A DNA stretch of 64,000 nucleotides from Novosphingobium acidiphilum DSM 19966 (GCF_000429005.1 NZ_AUBA01000007.1:1-64000), one strand, 5' to 3'; positions 26,989 to 36,621 are shown, counted from the stretch's first letter. The notes: generated by a model not told the origin, from the sequence alone. Numbers and translations are program-made.

Positions 26989-27660
26989 TCATCGTCGTGC
27001 GTTATAGGCCAGCTGCTGATCGGTCATCTGGAAGCCGACCAGCACCTCGAAGGTGGCCTTCGACAGCGCCGCCTTCACTTCGGGCAGCGACAGCGGATCG
27101 ACCGCGGCATCGGTGTCGCCCGCCTTGCGTTTGCGCGCCAGGCGCGCGCGGATCGCAGGCGAAAGCGTCGCTTCGTCGCGGCTGACCATCGTGGTGGCCG
27201 AACCGTGGGCGGTGGCGCGCGCCTGGCCATCGGCAAAATCGATACCGATCGTGCCGACATGCTTGGCCACGATCGCGCTGCCGCCGCGTTGCACCACCGC
27301 AAACGTCGGCAGATCGATGTGCCGCGCGCCATGCGTATCGTTGCGGCGCGCAATCACGTCGAATTCGACGCGCGTGGTCAGCTTGGCCGCGCGCGCGGCA
27401 TCATCGCAAGTGCTGCGCACATTGGTGAGCGAGGCCACCGTGTCGATGGCGCCGGCATCGTCACGTCCGGGTGCAAGCAGGGTAACATCGCCGGTCATTT
27501 CGGGAACTTCGACAATCGGGCACGGACTGCGCAGCGCGGTCACGCCGACACCGTCGTCAACCACCAGCTCGCCATGCGACTTGGAACAGCCGGCCAGTGC
27601 GATCAGGGGCAGACAGGCCAGGGTGCCGATCCGGGCAGGTCGTGAAAAGAGAACTGACAT
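26989..27660 (-). CDS. Putative lipoprotein of unknown function
   Basis: A 223-residue exported protein. The N-terminus has a basic start and a lipobox, LPLIALAGCSKSHG, so it is probably lipidated at Cys25. The rest has no motif I can name. It contains repeated short beta-like segments, a Cys pair (SPCPIVEVPE; RSTCDDAARA) and a Lys/Arg-rich stretch (RARLARKRKAG), with a C-terminal region EVLVGFQMTDQQLAYN. The ORF runs far upstream (to 30051), but everything before 27660 is antisense to ispH, thrB and rnhA and is discounted. It is upstream of argS but separated by a terminator. Confidence 0.65.
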   Translation of the reverse strand: MSVLFSRPARIGTLACLPLIALAGCSKSHGELVVDDGVGVTALRSPCPIVEVPEMTGDVTLLAPGRDDAGAIDTVASLTNVRSTCDDAARAAKLTTRVEFDVIARRNDTHGARHIDLPTFAVVQRGGSAIVAKHVGTIGIDFADGQARATAHGSATTMVSRDEATLSPAIRARLARKRKAGDTDAAVDPLSLPEVKAALSKATFEVLVGFQMTDQQLAYNARR

Positions 27661-27861
27661 CGCGGCGCGCAATCCTTGAAGGCGGGTCTTGGATAGTGGA
27701 TCAACGCACGAGCACGCCGATTTCCTCCTCTCTAGCCAGCCTGGCCGGATTGGGCAATGCGCCCGATCAGCGGATTGTTGCGAACGATCGCGTCCGCCCA
27801 ATTGCGTGCAGCCGCAAAAAACCGGTTCCGCAATGCAACCGCGATGCTTTATGGGGGTGCC

Positions 27862-28833
27862 ATGACCACCGCATCGATCCCCGCCGCCACCGCGCCCGAC
27901 ACACCATTGCGCGTGCTGATCGCCGCACCGCGCGGTTTTTGCGCCGGCGTCGACCGCGCGATCGAGATCGTCGAACGCGCCATCGCGCGCTATGGCGCGC
28001 CGGTCTATGTGCGGCACGAAATCGTGCACAACCGCTTTGTCGTCGAAGGGCTCAAAGCCAAAGGCGCAGTGTTTGTCGAGGAACTGGACCAGGTGCCCGA
28101 TGGCGCGCCGGTGGTGTTTTCCGCGCATGGCGTGCCGCGCGCGGTGCCGGCAGAGGCAACCTCGCGCGGGCTCGACTGGCTTGATGCGACCTGCCCGCTG
28201 GTCAGCAAGGTGCATCGTCAGGCCGAACGCCATTTCGAAGCCGGGCGGCACATCCTGTTTATCGGCCATCGCGGCCATCCCGAAGTGGTCGGAACGATGG
28301 GCCAGGTGCCCGATGGCACGATCACGCTGGTCGAAACGATCGAAGATGTCGAGGCGATCCCGCTCGTGCCGGAACGGTCGCTGGCTTTCCTGACCCAGAC
28401 GACGTTGTCGGTGGATGACACCGCCGCGATCGTTACGGCGTTGCGCGCACGGTTTCCCGCGATTGCCGGGCCGCGTGCGGAAGACATCTGCTACGCCACG
28501 TCCAACCGCCAGGAAGCGGTCAAGGCGATCGCCGGCGAATGCGACCTGGTGCTGGTGATCGGCGCGCCCAACAGTTCCAATTCGCTGCGGCTGGTCGAAG
28601 TGGCCGAACGCAGCGGCGCGCACGCCCGGCTGATCCAGCGCGCCGCCGAAATCGCGCCCGAATGGCTGGACGGGATCACCACCATCGGCGTAACGGCCGG
28701 CGCCTCGGCGCCCGAAGTGCTGGTGCGCGAAGTGATCGATCGCCTGCGCGAATGGCGCCCGATCGAAAGCGAAACGGTCACCACCGCCGAAGAGCACATG
28801 GTGTTCAAACTGCCGCGCCAACTGATCGATTGA
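27862..28833 (+). CDS. ispH: 4-hydroxy-3-methylbut-2-enyl diphosphate reductase
   Basis: A 323-residue iron-sulfur enzyme that performs the last step of the MEP pathway, reducing HMBPP to IPP and DMAPP. The three cluster-binding cysteines are Cys27 (PRGFCAGVDRA), Cys111 (DATCPLVSKVH) and Cys210 (EDICYATSNRQ). SAHGVP and IGAPNSSNSLRL bind the substrate diphosphate. The ATG at 27862 (GGGGGT close upstream) gives a normal length. thrB starts 3 nt after its stop. Confidence 0.97.
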   Translation: MTTASIPAATAPDTPLRVLIAAPRGFCAGVDRAIEIVERAIARYGAPVYVRHEIVHNRFVVEGLKAKGAVFVEELDQVPDGAPVVFSAHGVPRAVPAEATSRGLDWLDATCPLVSKVHRQAERHFEAGRHILFIGHRGHPEVVGTMGQVPDGTITLVETIEDVEAIPLVPERSLAFLTQTTLSVDDTAAIVTALRARFPAIAGPRAEDICYATSNRQEAVKAIAGECDLVLVIGAPNSSNSLRLVEVAERSGAHARLIQRAAEIAPEWLDGITTIGVTAGASAPEVLVREVIDRLREWRPIESETVTTAEEHMVFKLPRQLID

Positions 28834-28836
28834 ACC

Positions 28837-29808
28837 GTGGCGGTCTATACCCACCTCGGCGCAGAGGACATGGCGGCACTGATCGCGGCCTATGACGTGG
28901 GCACGCTGGTTTCGGCCAAGGGCATTGCCGAAGGTGTATCGAACAGCAACTGGCTGATTGATACCACCGGCCGCGATGGTGCGGGCGCGCGGTACATCCT
29001 GACAATGTACGAATTCCGCATCGAGCTGGATGATCTGCCCTACTTTCTGTCGTTGCTTGACCATCTGTCGGCGCATGGCTGCCCGGTGCCGCGCACGATC
29101 CACGATCGCGATGGCGCGCTCTACCGCCGCATCGGCGACAAGGCGGTTGCCCTGATCGAGTTTCTGCCCGGCGTCTCGGTCAGCGCACCGACGGTCGGCC
29201 AGGCGCGCGCGGTGGGCACCGAACTGGCGCGGCTGCATCTGGCGGCGGCCGATTTTCAGGCGACGCGCGCCAATGGCATGGGCATTGCCGAATGGCACCG
29301 ACTGGCCCGCGCCTGTGGCGCCCATGGCCTTGGCGCGATCGATCCGTGGCTGGCACAGCGGGTGGCGGATGATCTGCCGCGGATTGCCGCGGCCTGGCCT
29401 GCCGATCTGCCCGGTGGGGTGATCCACGCCGATCTGTTTCCCGACAATGTCCTGGTGCTGGGCGATACGATCACCGGGATGATCGACTTCTATTTCGCGT
29501 GCAACGATCTCTATGCCTACGACGTGGCGATCACCCACCTGGCGTGGTGCTGGGATGCTGCGGACGGCACTTTCCGCGCCGATCTGTCGAACGCGCTGAT
29601 CGCAGGCTATGAGGCGGGGCGCCCTCTTTCCGCAAAAGAGCGCGCCGCGCTGCCCCTGCTGGCGCAAGGTGCCGCGATGCGGTTCCTGATGAGCCGCGCC
29701 TACGACTGGATCAACACCCCGGTCGATGCGCTGGTGACGCGCAAGGACCCGTTGCCGATGGCGCACCGCCTGCAATATTATCATGACAACCCGGGCGTGT
29801 TTTTGTGA
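28837..29808 (+). CDS. thrB: Homoserine kinase (ThrB, APH-fold type)
   Basis: A 323-residue kinase that phosphorylates homoserine on the way to threonine. It is the aminoglycoside-phosphotransferase-fold type found in many alphaproteobacteria, unrelated to E. coli GHMP-type ThrB. Recognisable: GVSNSNWLIDT near the nucleotide site, the catalytic loop VIHADLFPDNVL (Asp199) and MIDFYFACNDLYAYDVAI, the metal-binding Asp. The GTG start is right after ispH. It is probably co-transcribed with ispH and rnhA, although the three act in different pathways. Confidence 0.93.
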   Translation: MAVYTHLGAEDMAALIAAYDVGTLVSAKGIAEGVSNSNWLIDTTGRDGAGARYILTMYEFRIELDDLPYFLSLLDHLSAHGCPVPRTIHDRDGALYRRIGDKAVALIEFLPGVSVSAPTVGQARAVGTELARLHLAAADFQATRANGMGIAEWHRLARACGAHGLGAIDPWLAQRVADDLPRIAAAWPADLPGGVIHADLFPDNVLVLGDTITGMIDFYFACNDLYAYDVAITHLAWCWDAADGTFRADLSNALIAGYEAGRPLSAKERAALPLLAQGAAMRFLMSRAYDWINTPVDALVTRKDPLPMAHRLQYYHDNPGVFL

Positions 29809-29848
29809 AAGCAAACCCTGCGCCGCGCAAAGCGCAAGAGGAACAAGT

Positions 29849-30280
29849 GTGAAATCAATCGATGTGTTCACCGATGGCGCGTGCAAGGGCAATCCGGGCA
29901 AAGGCGGCTGGGGCGTGCTGCTGCGCGCCGGGACGACCGAAAAGGAACTGTCGGGGGGCGACCCGCAGACCACCAACAACCGCATGGAAATGACCGCAGT
30001 GCTGCGCGCGTTGCAGGCCTTGCGCGAACCGTGCCGGGTGCGGCTGCACACCGACAGCCGCTATGTGATCGACGGCATGACCAAGTGGATGTTCGGCTGG
30101 GTCAAAAAGGGCTGGAAAACCGCGGACAACAAGCCGGTCAAGAACGAAGACCTGTGGCGCGCGATGGTCGATGCGGCGCGCCCGCACACGATCGAATGGA
30201 TCTGGGTCAAGGGCCACGCGGGGCACGCGGAAAACGAACGCGTGGACAAGCTGGCCAGCGACGCGGCTAAGGCTGCGTAA
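29849..30280 (+). CDS. rnhA: Ribonuclease HI
   Basis: A 143-residue enzyme that cleaves the RNA strand of RNA-DNA hybrids. The active-site set Asp9 (FTDGACKGNPG), Glu47 (NRMEMTAV), Asp69 (HTDSRYV) and Asp133 (ERVDKLA) is complete, with His123 in the flexible loop. The GTG at 29849 has AAGAGGAA upstream and gives the standard N-terminus. Its 3' end overlaps the convergent oxidoreductase gene by 14 nt. Confidence 0.96.
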   Translation: MKSIDVFTDGACKGNPGKGGWGVLLRAGTTEKELSGGDPQTTNNRMEMTAVLRALQALREPCRVRLHTDSRYVIDGMTKWMFGWVKKGWKTADNKPVKNEDLWRAMVDAARPHTIEWIWVKGHAGHAENERVDKLASDAAKAA

Positions 30281-31400
30281 ACCGCCCCGGCGCATACAGC
30301 GCCGCATCGAGCGCCTCGGTCATCGCATCGCGCGGCTGGCCCAGCAGCAATTGCGCCGCCAGGCGCGCCGCCGCGGGCGCGGTCTGGATGCCAAAGCCAC
30401 CTTGTCCGGCAAACCAGAACAGCCCCGGCACCACCGGATCAAAGCCATAGACCGGCAGCCGATCGGGGGCAAAGCTGCGCAACCCGGCCCAGCGTCGTTC
30501 GAGCGCGGCAATGCGCCAATCGACCGTATGTTCGAACCGGTCGAGCGCGATCGCCACATCCAGCTCTTCAGGCGCGACATCGTGCGCGGTGTCGGGGATT
30601 TCATCGTGCGGGGATACCAGCAGCCGCCCGCTTTGCGGTTTCATGTAGAAATCCTCGTCGATCCCGAAGGTCAGCGGCATATCGGCCGGTGGCGCGGGAT
30701 CGGTGCGGATCTGCGCAATCGTGCGTCGCAAGGGCGTAATGCCCAGCGGTGCCGCGCCCGCCAGCGCGGCCAGCCCATCGGCCCAGGCCCCGGCCGCGTT
30801 GACCACCACACCGGCGCGCGCGCTGCCCCCTGCCCAGTCGAGCCGCCAGCCACCGACTTCGCGCGACAGCTGCGCGATGCGGGCGCGCAGTTTCAACACC
30901 CCGGCGCTGCGCCGCGCTTGCGCCAGATAGAGCTGGTGCAACCCGGCCACATCGATGTCCGCACCCTCGCCTTCATAGGCGCCGTGGCACCATTCGGCGC
31001 GCAGCCCCGGCACATGGCGTTCCATTTCGGTCCGGTCGATCATGCGTATATCCACGCCAAGCCGCGCGAAACGGTCGACAAACCCGCCAATCCGGTCGCG
31101 ATCGGCGGCACGCCCGATGGTCAGCCCCCCGCGCGGGCTGAGGAACCCGTGCGCGTCGAGAAACCGGCCCGAAGCGGCGGTCAGCGGTACGACCCCCGGG
31201 CCGCCATAGCTTTCCTCCCAATAGGCGGCCGATCGCCCGGTGGTATGGTAGCCTGGGGCATCCTCGGCCTCAACCACGAGCACGCGGGCATGGCCACCGC
31301 ATTCGGCCGCAAGGCTGGCCCCGGCCATGCCCGCGCCGATGATCGCGATATCGAACGGTGCGGTCAGGTCATCCGGTGTCGCCACGGCAAGATCGGTCAT
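30267..31400 (-). CDS. FAD-dependent oxidoreductase (DAO family)
   Basis: A 377-residue flavoprotein of the D-amino-acid oxidase/GlcD family. The N-terminal ADP-binding fold reads DIAIIGAGMAGASLAAEC with the acidic ribose-binding residue in VVEAEDAPGYH; the substrate domain includes VVNAAGAWADGLA and the C-terminal FAD motif GLFWFAGQGGFGIQTAPA. Such enzymes oxidise amino acids, sarcosine, glycerol-3-phosphate or similar amines; the substrate is unclear. It starts 4 nt inside the hydrolase stop, so the two are coupled. Confidence 0.85.
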   Translation of the reverse strand: MTDLAVATPDDLTAPFDIAIIGAGMAGASLAAECGGHARVLVVEAEDAPGYHTTGRSAAYWEESYGGPGVVPLTAASGRFLDAHGFLSPRGGLTIGRAADRDRIGGFVDRFARLGVDIRMIDRTEMERHVPGLRAEWCHGAYEGEGADIDVAGLHQLYLAQARRSAGVLKLRARIAQLSREVGGWRLDWAGGSARAGVVVNAAGAWADGLAALAGAAPLGITPLRRTIAQIRTDPAPPADMPLTFGIDEDFYMKPQSGRLLVSPHDEIPDTAHDVAPEELDVAIALDRFEHTVDWRIAALERRWAGLRSFAPDRLPVYGFDPVVPGLFWFAGQGGFGIQTAPAAARLAAQLLLGQPRDAMTEALDAALYAPGRFTQP

Positions 31401-32356
31401 GCGCCAGGCTCCGGCGCATGACGGGCCAGAAACGCTTCAATCGCGGCAAGTACCGCATCGCGCACCGGATCGGCTTCACGCAACAGTTCGTGCGCTGATT
31501 CGGGCCCGAACGCGACCAGTTCCGCCTGGGGCAAACGGGCGGCCGCGCGTTCGATCGCGGGCCATGCCACCAGCGCATCATGGTGCGCTGCCAGCACCAG
31601 GATCGGCACATCGACCGATTCGAGCGCACCCCTGCGCGCCAGGTGGCGAATCGATTCGCCGGCCTTGCGCACCCAGTCCCAGCTGGCCGGGCCCATATCA
31701 AGTTCGGGCCGCCGGGCCCGCCACCACAGTTCGTCGGCATAGCGGCCGGCATCGTGGGTCAGCGCCGCGCCGCGCGTGGCAACGGTATCGCCGGGCCGCT
31801 CGCCTTCGCCCCAGGCCGCGCGCGCGGGATCACCGATCCGGCACATCAGCCAGCCAACGGTCGCCTGCAGCCAGCCGGGAATCGGGGTGACAAAACCCAG
31901 CATCGGCGCGCTTAACACCAGGGCATCGGGGCGCAGTTGCGCATCGGCCACCGCGCGCAACGCCAGGTGTCCACCCATCGAATGACCGACCAGCACACGT
32001 GGGCCCGGCCGGGTCATTGACCATTCACCCCAGAACGCAGACAAATCATTGATCCAGGACGAAAAATCATCGACTCCACCGATGTGCGGATCGCGATAAA
32101 AGCGCCCCGATCCGGCCTGCCAGCGCCAGTCGAGCGCGGTGACGTGCCAGCCCTGCGCGGCCCAACGGGCCAGCGTTTCGATATACTTTTCGTAGAAGTC
32201 GGCGCGCCCCGGCACGAACAACAATGACCCGCGCGCAGCCCCCTGCGGCGCGGTCCAGTCGATGCGACGCAGCGCATGGCCGCCGGGCGCGCACCACATC
32301 GATTCGGTTGCATCTGCGGATATTCCACGCCGTGGCGATCCCGATTCGTTAACCAT
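31397..32356 (-). CDS. Alpha/beta hydrolase, lysophospholipase-like
   Basis: A 319-residue serine hydrolase of the Hydrolase_4 (monoacylglycerol lipase/PldB) type. The nucleophile elbow is VGHSMGGHLAL, the acid is expected in LVLAAHHDALVAWPA and the His near AFGPESAHELLREAD. The oxyanion region SLLFVPGRADFYEKY near the N-terminus is also family-typical. The ATG at 32356 avoids overlap with cpaA; the ORF reaches 32491. Its partner in the operon is the FAD oxidoreductase. Substrate not known; a lipid ester is likely. Confidence 0.82.
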   Translation of the reverse strand: MVNESGSPRRGISADATESMWCAPGGHALRRIDWTAPQGAARGSLLFVPGRADFYEKYIETLARWAAQGWHVTALDWRWQAGSGRFYRDPHIGGVDDFSSWINDLSAFWGEWSMTRPGPRVLVGHSMGGHLALRAVADAQLRPDALVLSAPMLGFVTPIPGWLQATVGWLMCRIGDPARAAWGEGERPGDTVATRGAALTHDAGRYADELWWRARRPELDMGPASWDWVRKAGESIRHLARRGALESVDVPILVLAAHHDALVAWPAIERAAARLPQAELVAFGPESAHELLREADPVRDAVLAAIEAFLARHAPEPGA

Positions 32357-32471
32357 CGCCGGGTGTTCGGGTATCGACGCCAAGGCTGCCTCGTGGATGA
32401 AGTGGGCCGCCTCAATCCGCGGCGGACGTTGGTTACCGTTTGGTAAGTGATTGTACCGCATAAGACGCGCC

Positions 32472-33056
32472 ATGCAGGGAACATGGATCATTTACGGATT
32501 GGTGGGGGCCTTGGCAATCGCGCTGCTGGTTGCCGCGTTTACCGATATCCGTCGCCGCCAGATCGACAACTGGCTGAACGCCGCGATTGCGCTTGGCGCG
32601 CCACTGTTCTGGTGGGCCACGGGCCTGTCGATGTGGCCGGGCGTGGTGTTTCAGCTGCTGCTGGCATTCGCAGCCTTTGCAGTGCTGGCAGGTCTGTTCG
32701 CGATCCGCGCGATGGGCGGCGGCGATGTCAAGTTGTTGACGGCGCTGGCTTTGTGGATGCCTGCCATGCTGTTTGTGCGCATGTTGACGGTGATGGCGCT
32801 GGCAGGCGGGGTGCTGACCATCGTGCTGGGCATGTGGCACATCACCCGTCGTCAGCCGGGACGCCTGAAGATCCCCTATGGCGTGGCGATCGCGCTGGCG
32901 GGGCTGTTGACGATCTGGTCCGCCGACGCTGCGCATTGGTACGACGGCAGGGCACAAGCAGCGCCCGGTGGCGCGGTTCACATCACATATTCGGGTCAGG
33001 GGACGGTTGCGACAATGGCGCATCCGACCCAGCCCGGCCCCGGCGGGGCACAATGA
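32472..33056 (+). CDS. cpaA: Tad prepilin peptidase CpaA/TadV
   Basis: A 194-residue integral membrane aspartic protease that removes the leader of Flp-type pilins. The catalytic aspartates are Asp25 in AAFTDIRRRQIDN and Asp85 in the GxGD motif MGGGDVKLLTAL, as in type IV prepilin peptidases. It lacks the N-methyltransferase domain, as expected for the TadV branch. It opens the Tad locus and is divergent from the alpha/beta hydrolase. A Flp pilin that could be its substrate is encoded at 62278. Confidence 0.9.
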   Translation: MQGTWIIYGLVGALAIALLVAAFTDIRRRQIDNWLNAAIALGAPLFWWATGLSMWPGVVFQLLLAFAAFAVLAGLFAIRAMGGGDVKLLTALALWMPAMLFVRMLTVMALAGGVLTIVLGMWHITRRQPGRLKIPYGVAIALAGLLTIWSADAAHWYDGRAQAAPGGAVHITYSGQGTVATMAHPTQPGPGGAQ

Positions 33057-33162
33057 CAACCACGCGCCCGGGCAGCGGTACACGGTGCCCGGGCGGCTAG
33101 GTCAATTTTAACCAATTTGGCCGATAGATGGCGGGTTCGGATTAGGGCGGGAAAAGAGAGCC

Positions 33163-34230
33163 ATGGACAGGAAGAAGCTGTTTTTGCTGATCGGGGCGTT
33201 GTTCGTGGCGCTTGTCACCAGCCTTGCCGCCCGCGCCTTGCTGGCAGGCGGCGCCGCGCCGCAAGCGGTCGCGGCCAAGATGCTGGAGGGGCCCAAAGTG
33301 CTCGTCTCGCAACGTGCACTGCCGGTCGGCACGATCATCACGGCCGATGCCGTATCGTTCCAGCCCTGGCCCAAGGATCTGGTCCAGGACGCCTATTTCC
33401 TGCAGGACAAGACCGACATGGCCAAACTGCTTGGCACCGTGGTCAAGAACCCGATCACCGCGGGCCAGCCGGTGACCACCGGTTCGCTGGTCGCACCGGG
33501 CGATCGCGGGTTTCTGGCGGCCGCGCTCGGGCCCGGCATGCGCGCTGTTACCATTCCGGTCAGCAGCCGCACCGGGGTTGCCGGGTTCGTGTTTCCGGGC
33601 GACCATGTCGATTTGTTGCTGACCCAGACGGTCAAGGGTGAAGGCGAATCGCAGGCTCTGCGTGCCACCGAAACCATCCTCAAGAACCTGCGCGTGCTCG
33701 CCACCGACCAGTCGACCGATCAGGAAACCGTCGACGGCCATACCCGGGTCAAGGGCTTCAGCCTGGTGACCGTCGAGGCCACGCCCAAGATCGCCGAAGA
33801 GCTCGCCGTGGCCGAAGCGCTTGGCACGATCAGCCTGTCGCTGCGCTCGATCGCGGACAATTCGGCCGAACTGGAACAGGCGGTCGCCTCGGGCAAAGTC
33901 AAGGTTCCGGCCGGCGCCAGCAAGCAGGAAGAAGACCGTCTGCTCAAGGCCGCCATGGCCAAGCCGGTCGACAAGACCAACACGTATGTCACCGGCGGCG
34001 ATGTCTCGCGCTTTCAGCGCAAGACCATGCCTTCGGCAGGCGCAATCAACGGCGTGCAGGAACAGGTCCGCGGAAGCGGTGCCCCGGCCCATCCGGCAGT
34101 GGCCGGTGGCGCACCGGTGGTGGTTCGCGCCGGCCCGTCGGTGCGGGTGACCCGCGGCAAGGAAACGATCGAAGTGCCGGTGGCGCCTGTTCCACGCATT
34201 GTGCCGGTCGGCCCAGCGGGAGTGTTCTGA
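33163..34230 (+). CDS. cpaB: Flp pilus assembly protein CpaB/RcpC
   Basis: A 355-residue periplasmic Tad protein. An N-terminal anchor (KKLFLLIGALFVALVTSLAA) is followed by a SAF domain (about 45-110, VLVSQRALPVGTIITADAV) and a RcpC/CpaB domain with VTIPVSSRTGVAGFVFPGDHVDLLL. CpaB is thought to support the secretin in the outer membrane. The start has AAAGAGAG upstream. cpaC is 79 nt downstream. Confidence 0.92.
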   Translation: MDRKKLFLLIGALFVALVTSLAARALLAGGAAPQAVAAKMLEGPKVLVSQRALPVGTIITADAVSFQPWPKDLVQDAYFLQDKTDMAKLLGTVVKNPITAGQPVTTGSLVAPGDRGFLAAALGPGMRAVTIPVSSRTGVAGFVFPGDHVDLLLTQTVKGEGESQALRATETILKNLRVLATDQSTDQETVDGHTRVKGFSLVTVEATPKIAEELAVAEALGTISLSLRSIADNSAELEQAVASGKVKVPAGASKQEEDRLLKAAMAKPVDKTNTYVTGGDVSRFQRKTMPSAGAINGVQEQVRGSGAPAHPAVAGGAPVVVRAGPSVRVTRGKETIEVPVAPVPRIVPVGPAGVF

Positions 34231-34309
34231 GATGCACGCGCGCACACCCACCCCGCTTCGTCACCCAGGGCATGATGCCCCCGCACCATCCGGCGCGAAA
34301 GGCAGGACA

Positions 34310-35962
34310 ATGAAACTGCGTTTGGTTACTTCGGCGTTCGGCGCCATGGCGATGGTCGCCATTCCGGGCGTTTTCACCCCGCTGCTGGCAGCAAAGCCGC
34401 ACCATGCAGCAAAGTCGCACGCAGCCCGCCTGCCCCAGCGTCACGTCGGCATGACGCCGCCCGCCCTGCCCGGCACGCCTGGCGTCAGTGCACCGGCGCG
34501 GTCCCTGGCGATCGGCATTGGTCGTGGCGAACTTGTCACGCTGCCGTCGACGATGTCTGATGTTTTTGTGGCCAGCGATGCCATCGCCGATGTGCAGGTG
34601 AAGTCGGGCAACCAGCTTTATGTGTTCGGCAAGGCCGCGGGCGAAACCACCGTCTATGCCAGCAACGGCCGTGGCGATGTGGTGTGGTCGGCCAATGTGC
34701 GCGTGGGCAACAACCTCGACAGTGTCGACCAGATGCTGCACCTGGCCATGCCCGAAGCGCGGATCACCGCATCGACAATGAACAACACCGTGCTGTTGAC
34801 CGGAACGGTGGGCGCCCCTGAAGACGCAGCCGAGGCCGAACGTCTGGTCAAGGCGTTCGTCGGTGACAAGACCAACGTGATCAGCCGCCTGAAGATGGCG
34901 ACACCGCTGCAGGTCAACCTCAGCGTCAAGATCGCCGAAGTCAGCCGCACGCTGACGCGCAACATCAGTTCGAACCTCAGCAGCATCAACACCAACAACG
35001 GCTTTCAATACGGCATCGGTCAGGGCACCACGTCGACGTATTATGCCCCCGGGCAACCGATCGGTGTGAACACATCCTCGGTGACGAGCACGTACACCAA
35101 CCCGATCACCGGGGCCGTAACCACGGTCCAGGGCACCTCGGTTCCTGCAACATCGATCGGCACCACGCTGGCGGGCACGGGCAGGCTGTTCGGGCTGAAC
35201 CTGCTGGCGGCGCTCAACCTGGGGGAACAGATCGGTCTGGTCACCACATTGGCCGAACCGAACCTGACTGCGTTGTCGGGTGAAACCGCAGAATTCCTGG
35301 CGGGTGGTGAATATCCCATTCCGATGAGCACGGGCCTTGGCACGGTTTCGGTCGAATTCAAGAAATACGGGGTCAGCCTGGCCTATACCCCGACAGTTCT
35401 GGCCAACGGGCGCATTTCCTTGCGCGTGCGCCCCGAAGTGTCGGAACTGACCACCGAAGGCGCCGTCAACATCAACGGGTTTTCGGTGCCGGGCCTGACA
35501 GTGCGCCGCGCCGAAACCACGGTAGAGCTGGGTTCGGGGCAAAGCTTCATGATCGCCGGGCTGCTCAAGAACAACAGCCAGAATTCGATCACCAAGATGC
35601 CCGGTGCCGGCGACCTTCCGGTGCTGGGTTCGCTGTTCCGTTCGACCGCCTACCAGCGCGGAGAAACCGAACTGGTGATCGTGGTCACGCCTTATCTGGT
35701 CAATCCGGTTGACGCGAACCAGATCAAGCTGCCGACCGACGGGTTCCGGACGGCCGATGCGGTGCAACAGATCCTGGGCAATCAGGAAACCGCCAATGCC
35801 AAAGGCGCGGTTTCGCCCAAACCGACCGAGCGGCCCGCCACGCAGTCGTCGACGCCCGCCGCCCCGGTCGTGGGTCTGGCATCGCCCGAAGCGGCCGATC
35901 GGCCGCGCAACGGCAGGGCGCAAGCCGGGGCCGATGCGCAGCCCGGCTTCAGCATCCAGTGA
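34310..35962 (+). CDS. cpaC: Tad secretin CpaC/RcpA
   Basis: A 550-residue outer-membrane secretin through which the Flp pilus exits. The signal peptide spans about 1-28; an N-terminal BON/pilus-N region (LAIGIGRGELVTLPSTMSDV) and a C-terminal secretin core follow (VTTLAEPNLTALSGETAEFL; GGEYPIPMS; LRVRPEVSEL; LPVLGSLFRS). The last 60 residues are Pro/Ala-rich and of low complexity. ATG 34310 was chosen for the GGCAGGA ribosome site immediately upstream. The next gene is cpaD. Confidence 0.93.
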   Translation: MKLRLVTSAFGAMAMVAIPGVFTPLLAAKPHHAAKSHAARLPQRHVGMTPPALPGTPGVSAPARSLAIGIGRGELVTLPSTMSDVFVASDAIADVQVKSGNQLYVFGKAAGETTVYASNGRGDVVWSANVRVGNNLDSVDQMLHLAMPEARITASTMNNTVLLTGTVGAPEDAAEAERLVKAFVGDKTNVISRLKMATPLQVNLSVKIAEVSRTLTRNISSNLSSINTNNGFQYGIGQGTTSTYYAPGQPIGVNTSSVTSTYTNPITGAVTTVQGTSVPATSIGTTLAGTGRLFGLNLLAALNLGEQIGLVTTLAEPNLTALSGETAEFLAGGEYPIPMSTGLGTVSVEFKKYGVSLAYTPTVLANGRISLRVRPEVSELTTEGAVNINGFSVPGLTVRRAETTVELGSGQSFMIAGLLKNNSQNSITKMPGAGDLPVLGSLFRSTAYQRGETELVIVVTPYLVNPVDANQIKLPTDGFRTADAVQQILGNQETANAKGAVSPKPTERPATQSSTPAAPVVGLASPEAADRPRNGRAQAGADAQPGFSIQ

Positions 35963-35976
35963 AAGGGACCAAGGTC

Positions 35977-36621
35977 ATGACGCTCAAGTCTGTTTCTGCA
36001 AGCGGGATCGCGCTCGCACTGGGCCTGGCACTGTCGGCCTGCGGCGGCATGCCGACCAACCGGTCGCTCGACAACGTGCACCAGCCGGTGGTTGAACACA
36101 CCAATTTCACCTTTGATCTGCTGACCCAGCGCGAAGGCGGGATCGATCCTGTGCAACAGCACCGCCTGGGCGACTGGTTCACGGCCCTCGGCCTGAAATA
36201 TGGCGATCACGTCGCGCTGGACGATCCGGCGCAGACCGGCGCCACGCATGCCGCAGTGGAAGCGGTGGCGGCGCGTTTCGGCCTGATCCTCGATCCCCTG
36301 GCGCCGGTGACCGAAGGCGTCATTCCCGCAGGCCAGGCCCGCGTGGTGATCAGCCGCGCCATTGCCAGCGTCCCGGGTTGCCCCGACTGGTCGGCAACGT
36401 CGGATGCCAATTACACCAATGGCCTGTCGCGCAATTATGGCTGCGCGGTCAGCTCCAACCTGGCGGCGATGGTCGCCAACAAGGAAGACCTGATCCACGG
36501 CCAGGACGGCACCGGCAACACCGTGGTCTACACCAACACCAAGGCCATCGATGCCTATCGCACCAAGGCGGTGACCGGTGCGCAAGCCCTGAAGCAAACC
36601 TCGACCCAGTCGGGCCAGTAA
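35977..36621 (+). CDS. cpaD: Flp pilus assembly lipoprotein CpaD
   Basis: A 214-residue lipoprotein with lipobox LALSACGG (Cys24). CpaD is an outer-membrane-associated pilotin-like partner of the Tad secretin. The mature part includes PVVEHTNFTFDLLT, GARVVISRA-like QARVVISRAIASVPGCPDW and the conserved end segment NYGCAVSSNLAAMVANKEDL followed by a block rich in Thr. Position between cpaC and cpaE supports the call. AGGGACC lies upstream of the start. Confidence 0.9.
   Translation: MTLKSVSASGIALALGLALSACGGMPTNRSLDNVHQPVVEHTNFTFDLLTQREGGIDPVQQHRLGDWFTALGLKYGDHVALDDPAQTGATHAAVEAVAARFGLILDPLAPVTEGVIPAGQARVVISRAIASVPGCPDWSATSDANYTNGLSRNYGCAVSSNLAAMVANKEDLIHGQDGTGNTVVYTNTKAIDAYRTKAVTGAQALKQTSTQSGQ

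Noticed and set aside
27661..30051. A 1020-codon minus-strand ORF running from 30051 down to 26989
   Set aside because: Only the last 223 codons look like a protein (the lipoprotein). The rest is exactly antisense to ispH, thrB and rnhA, is rich in His/Arg/Gln as expected from reverse reading of GC-rich genes, and has no family resemblance.
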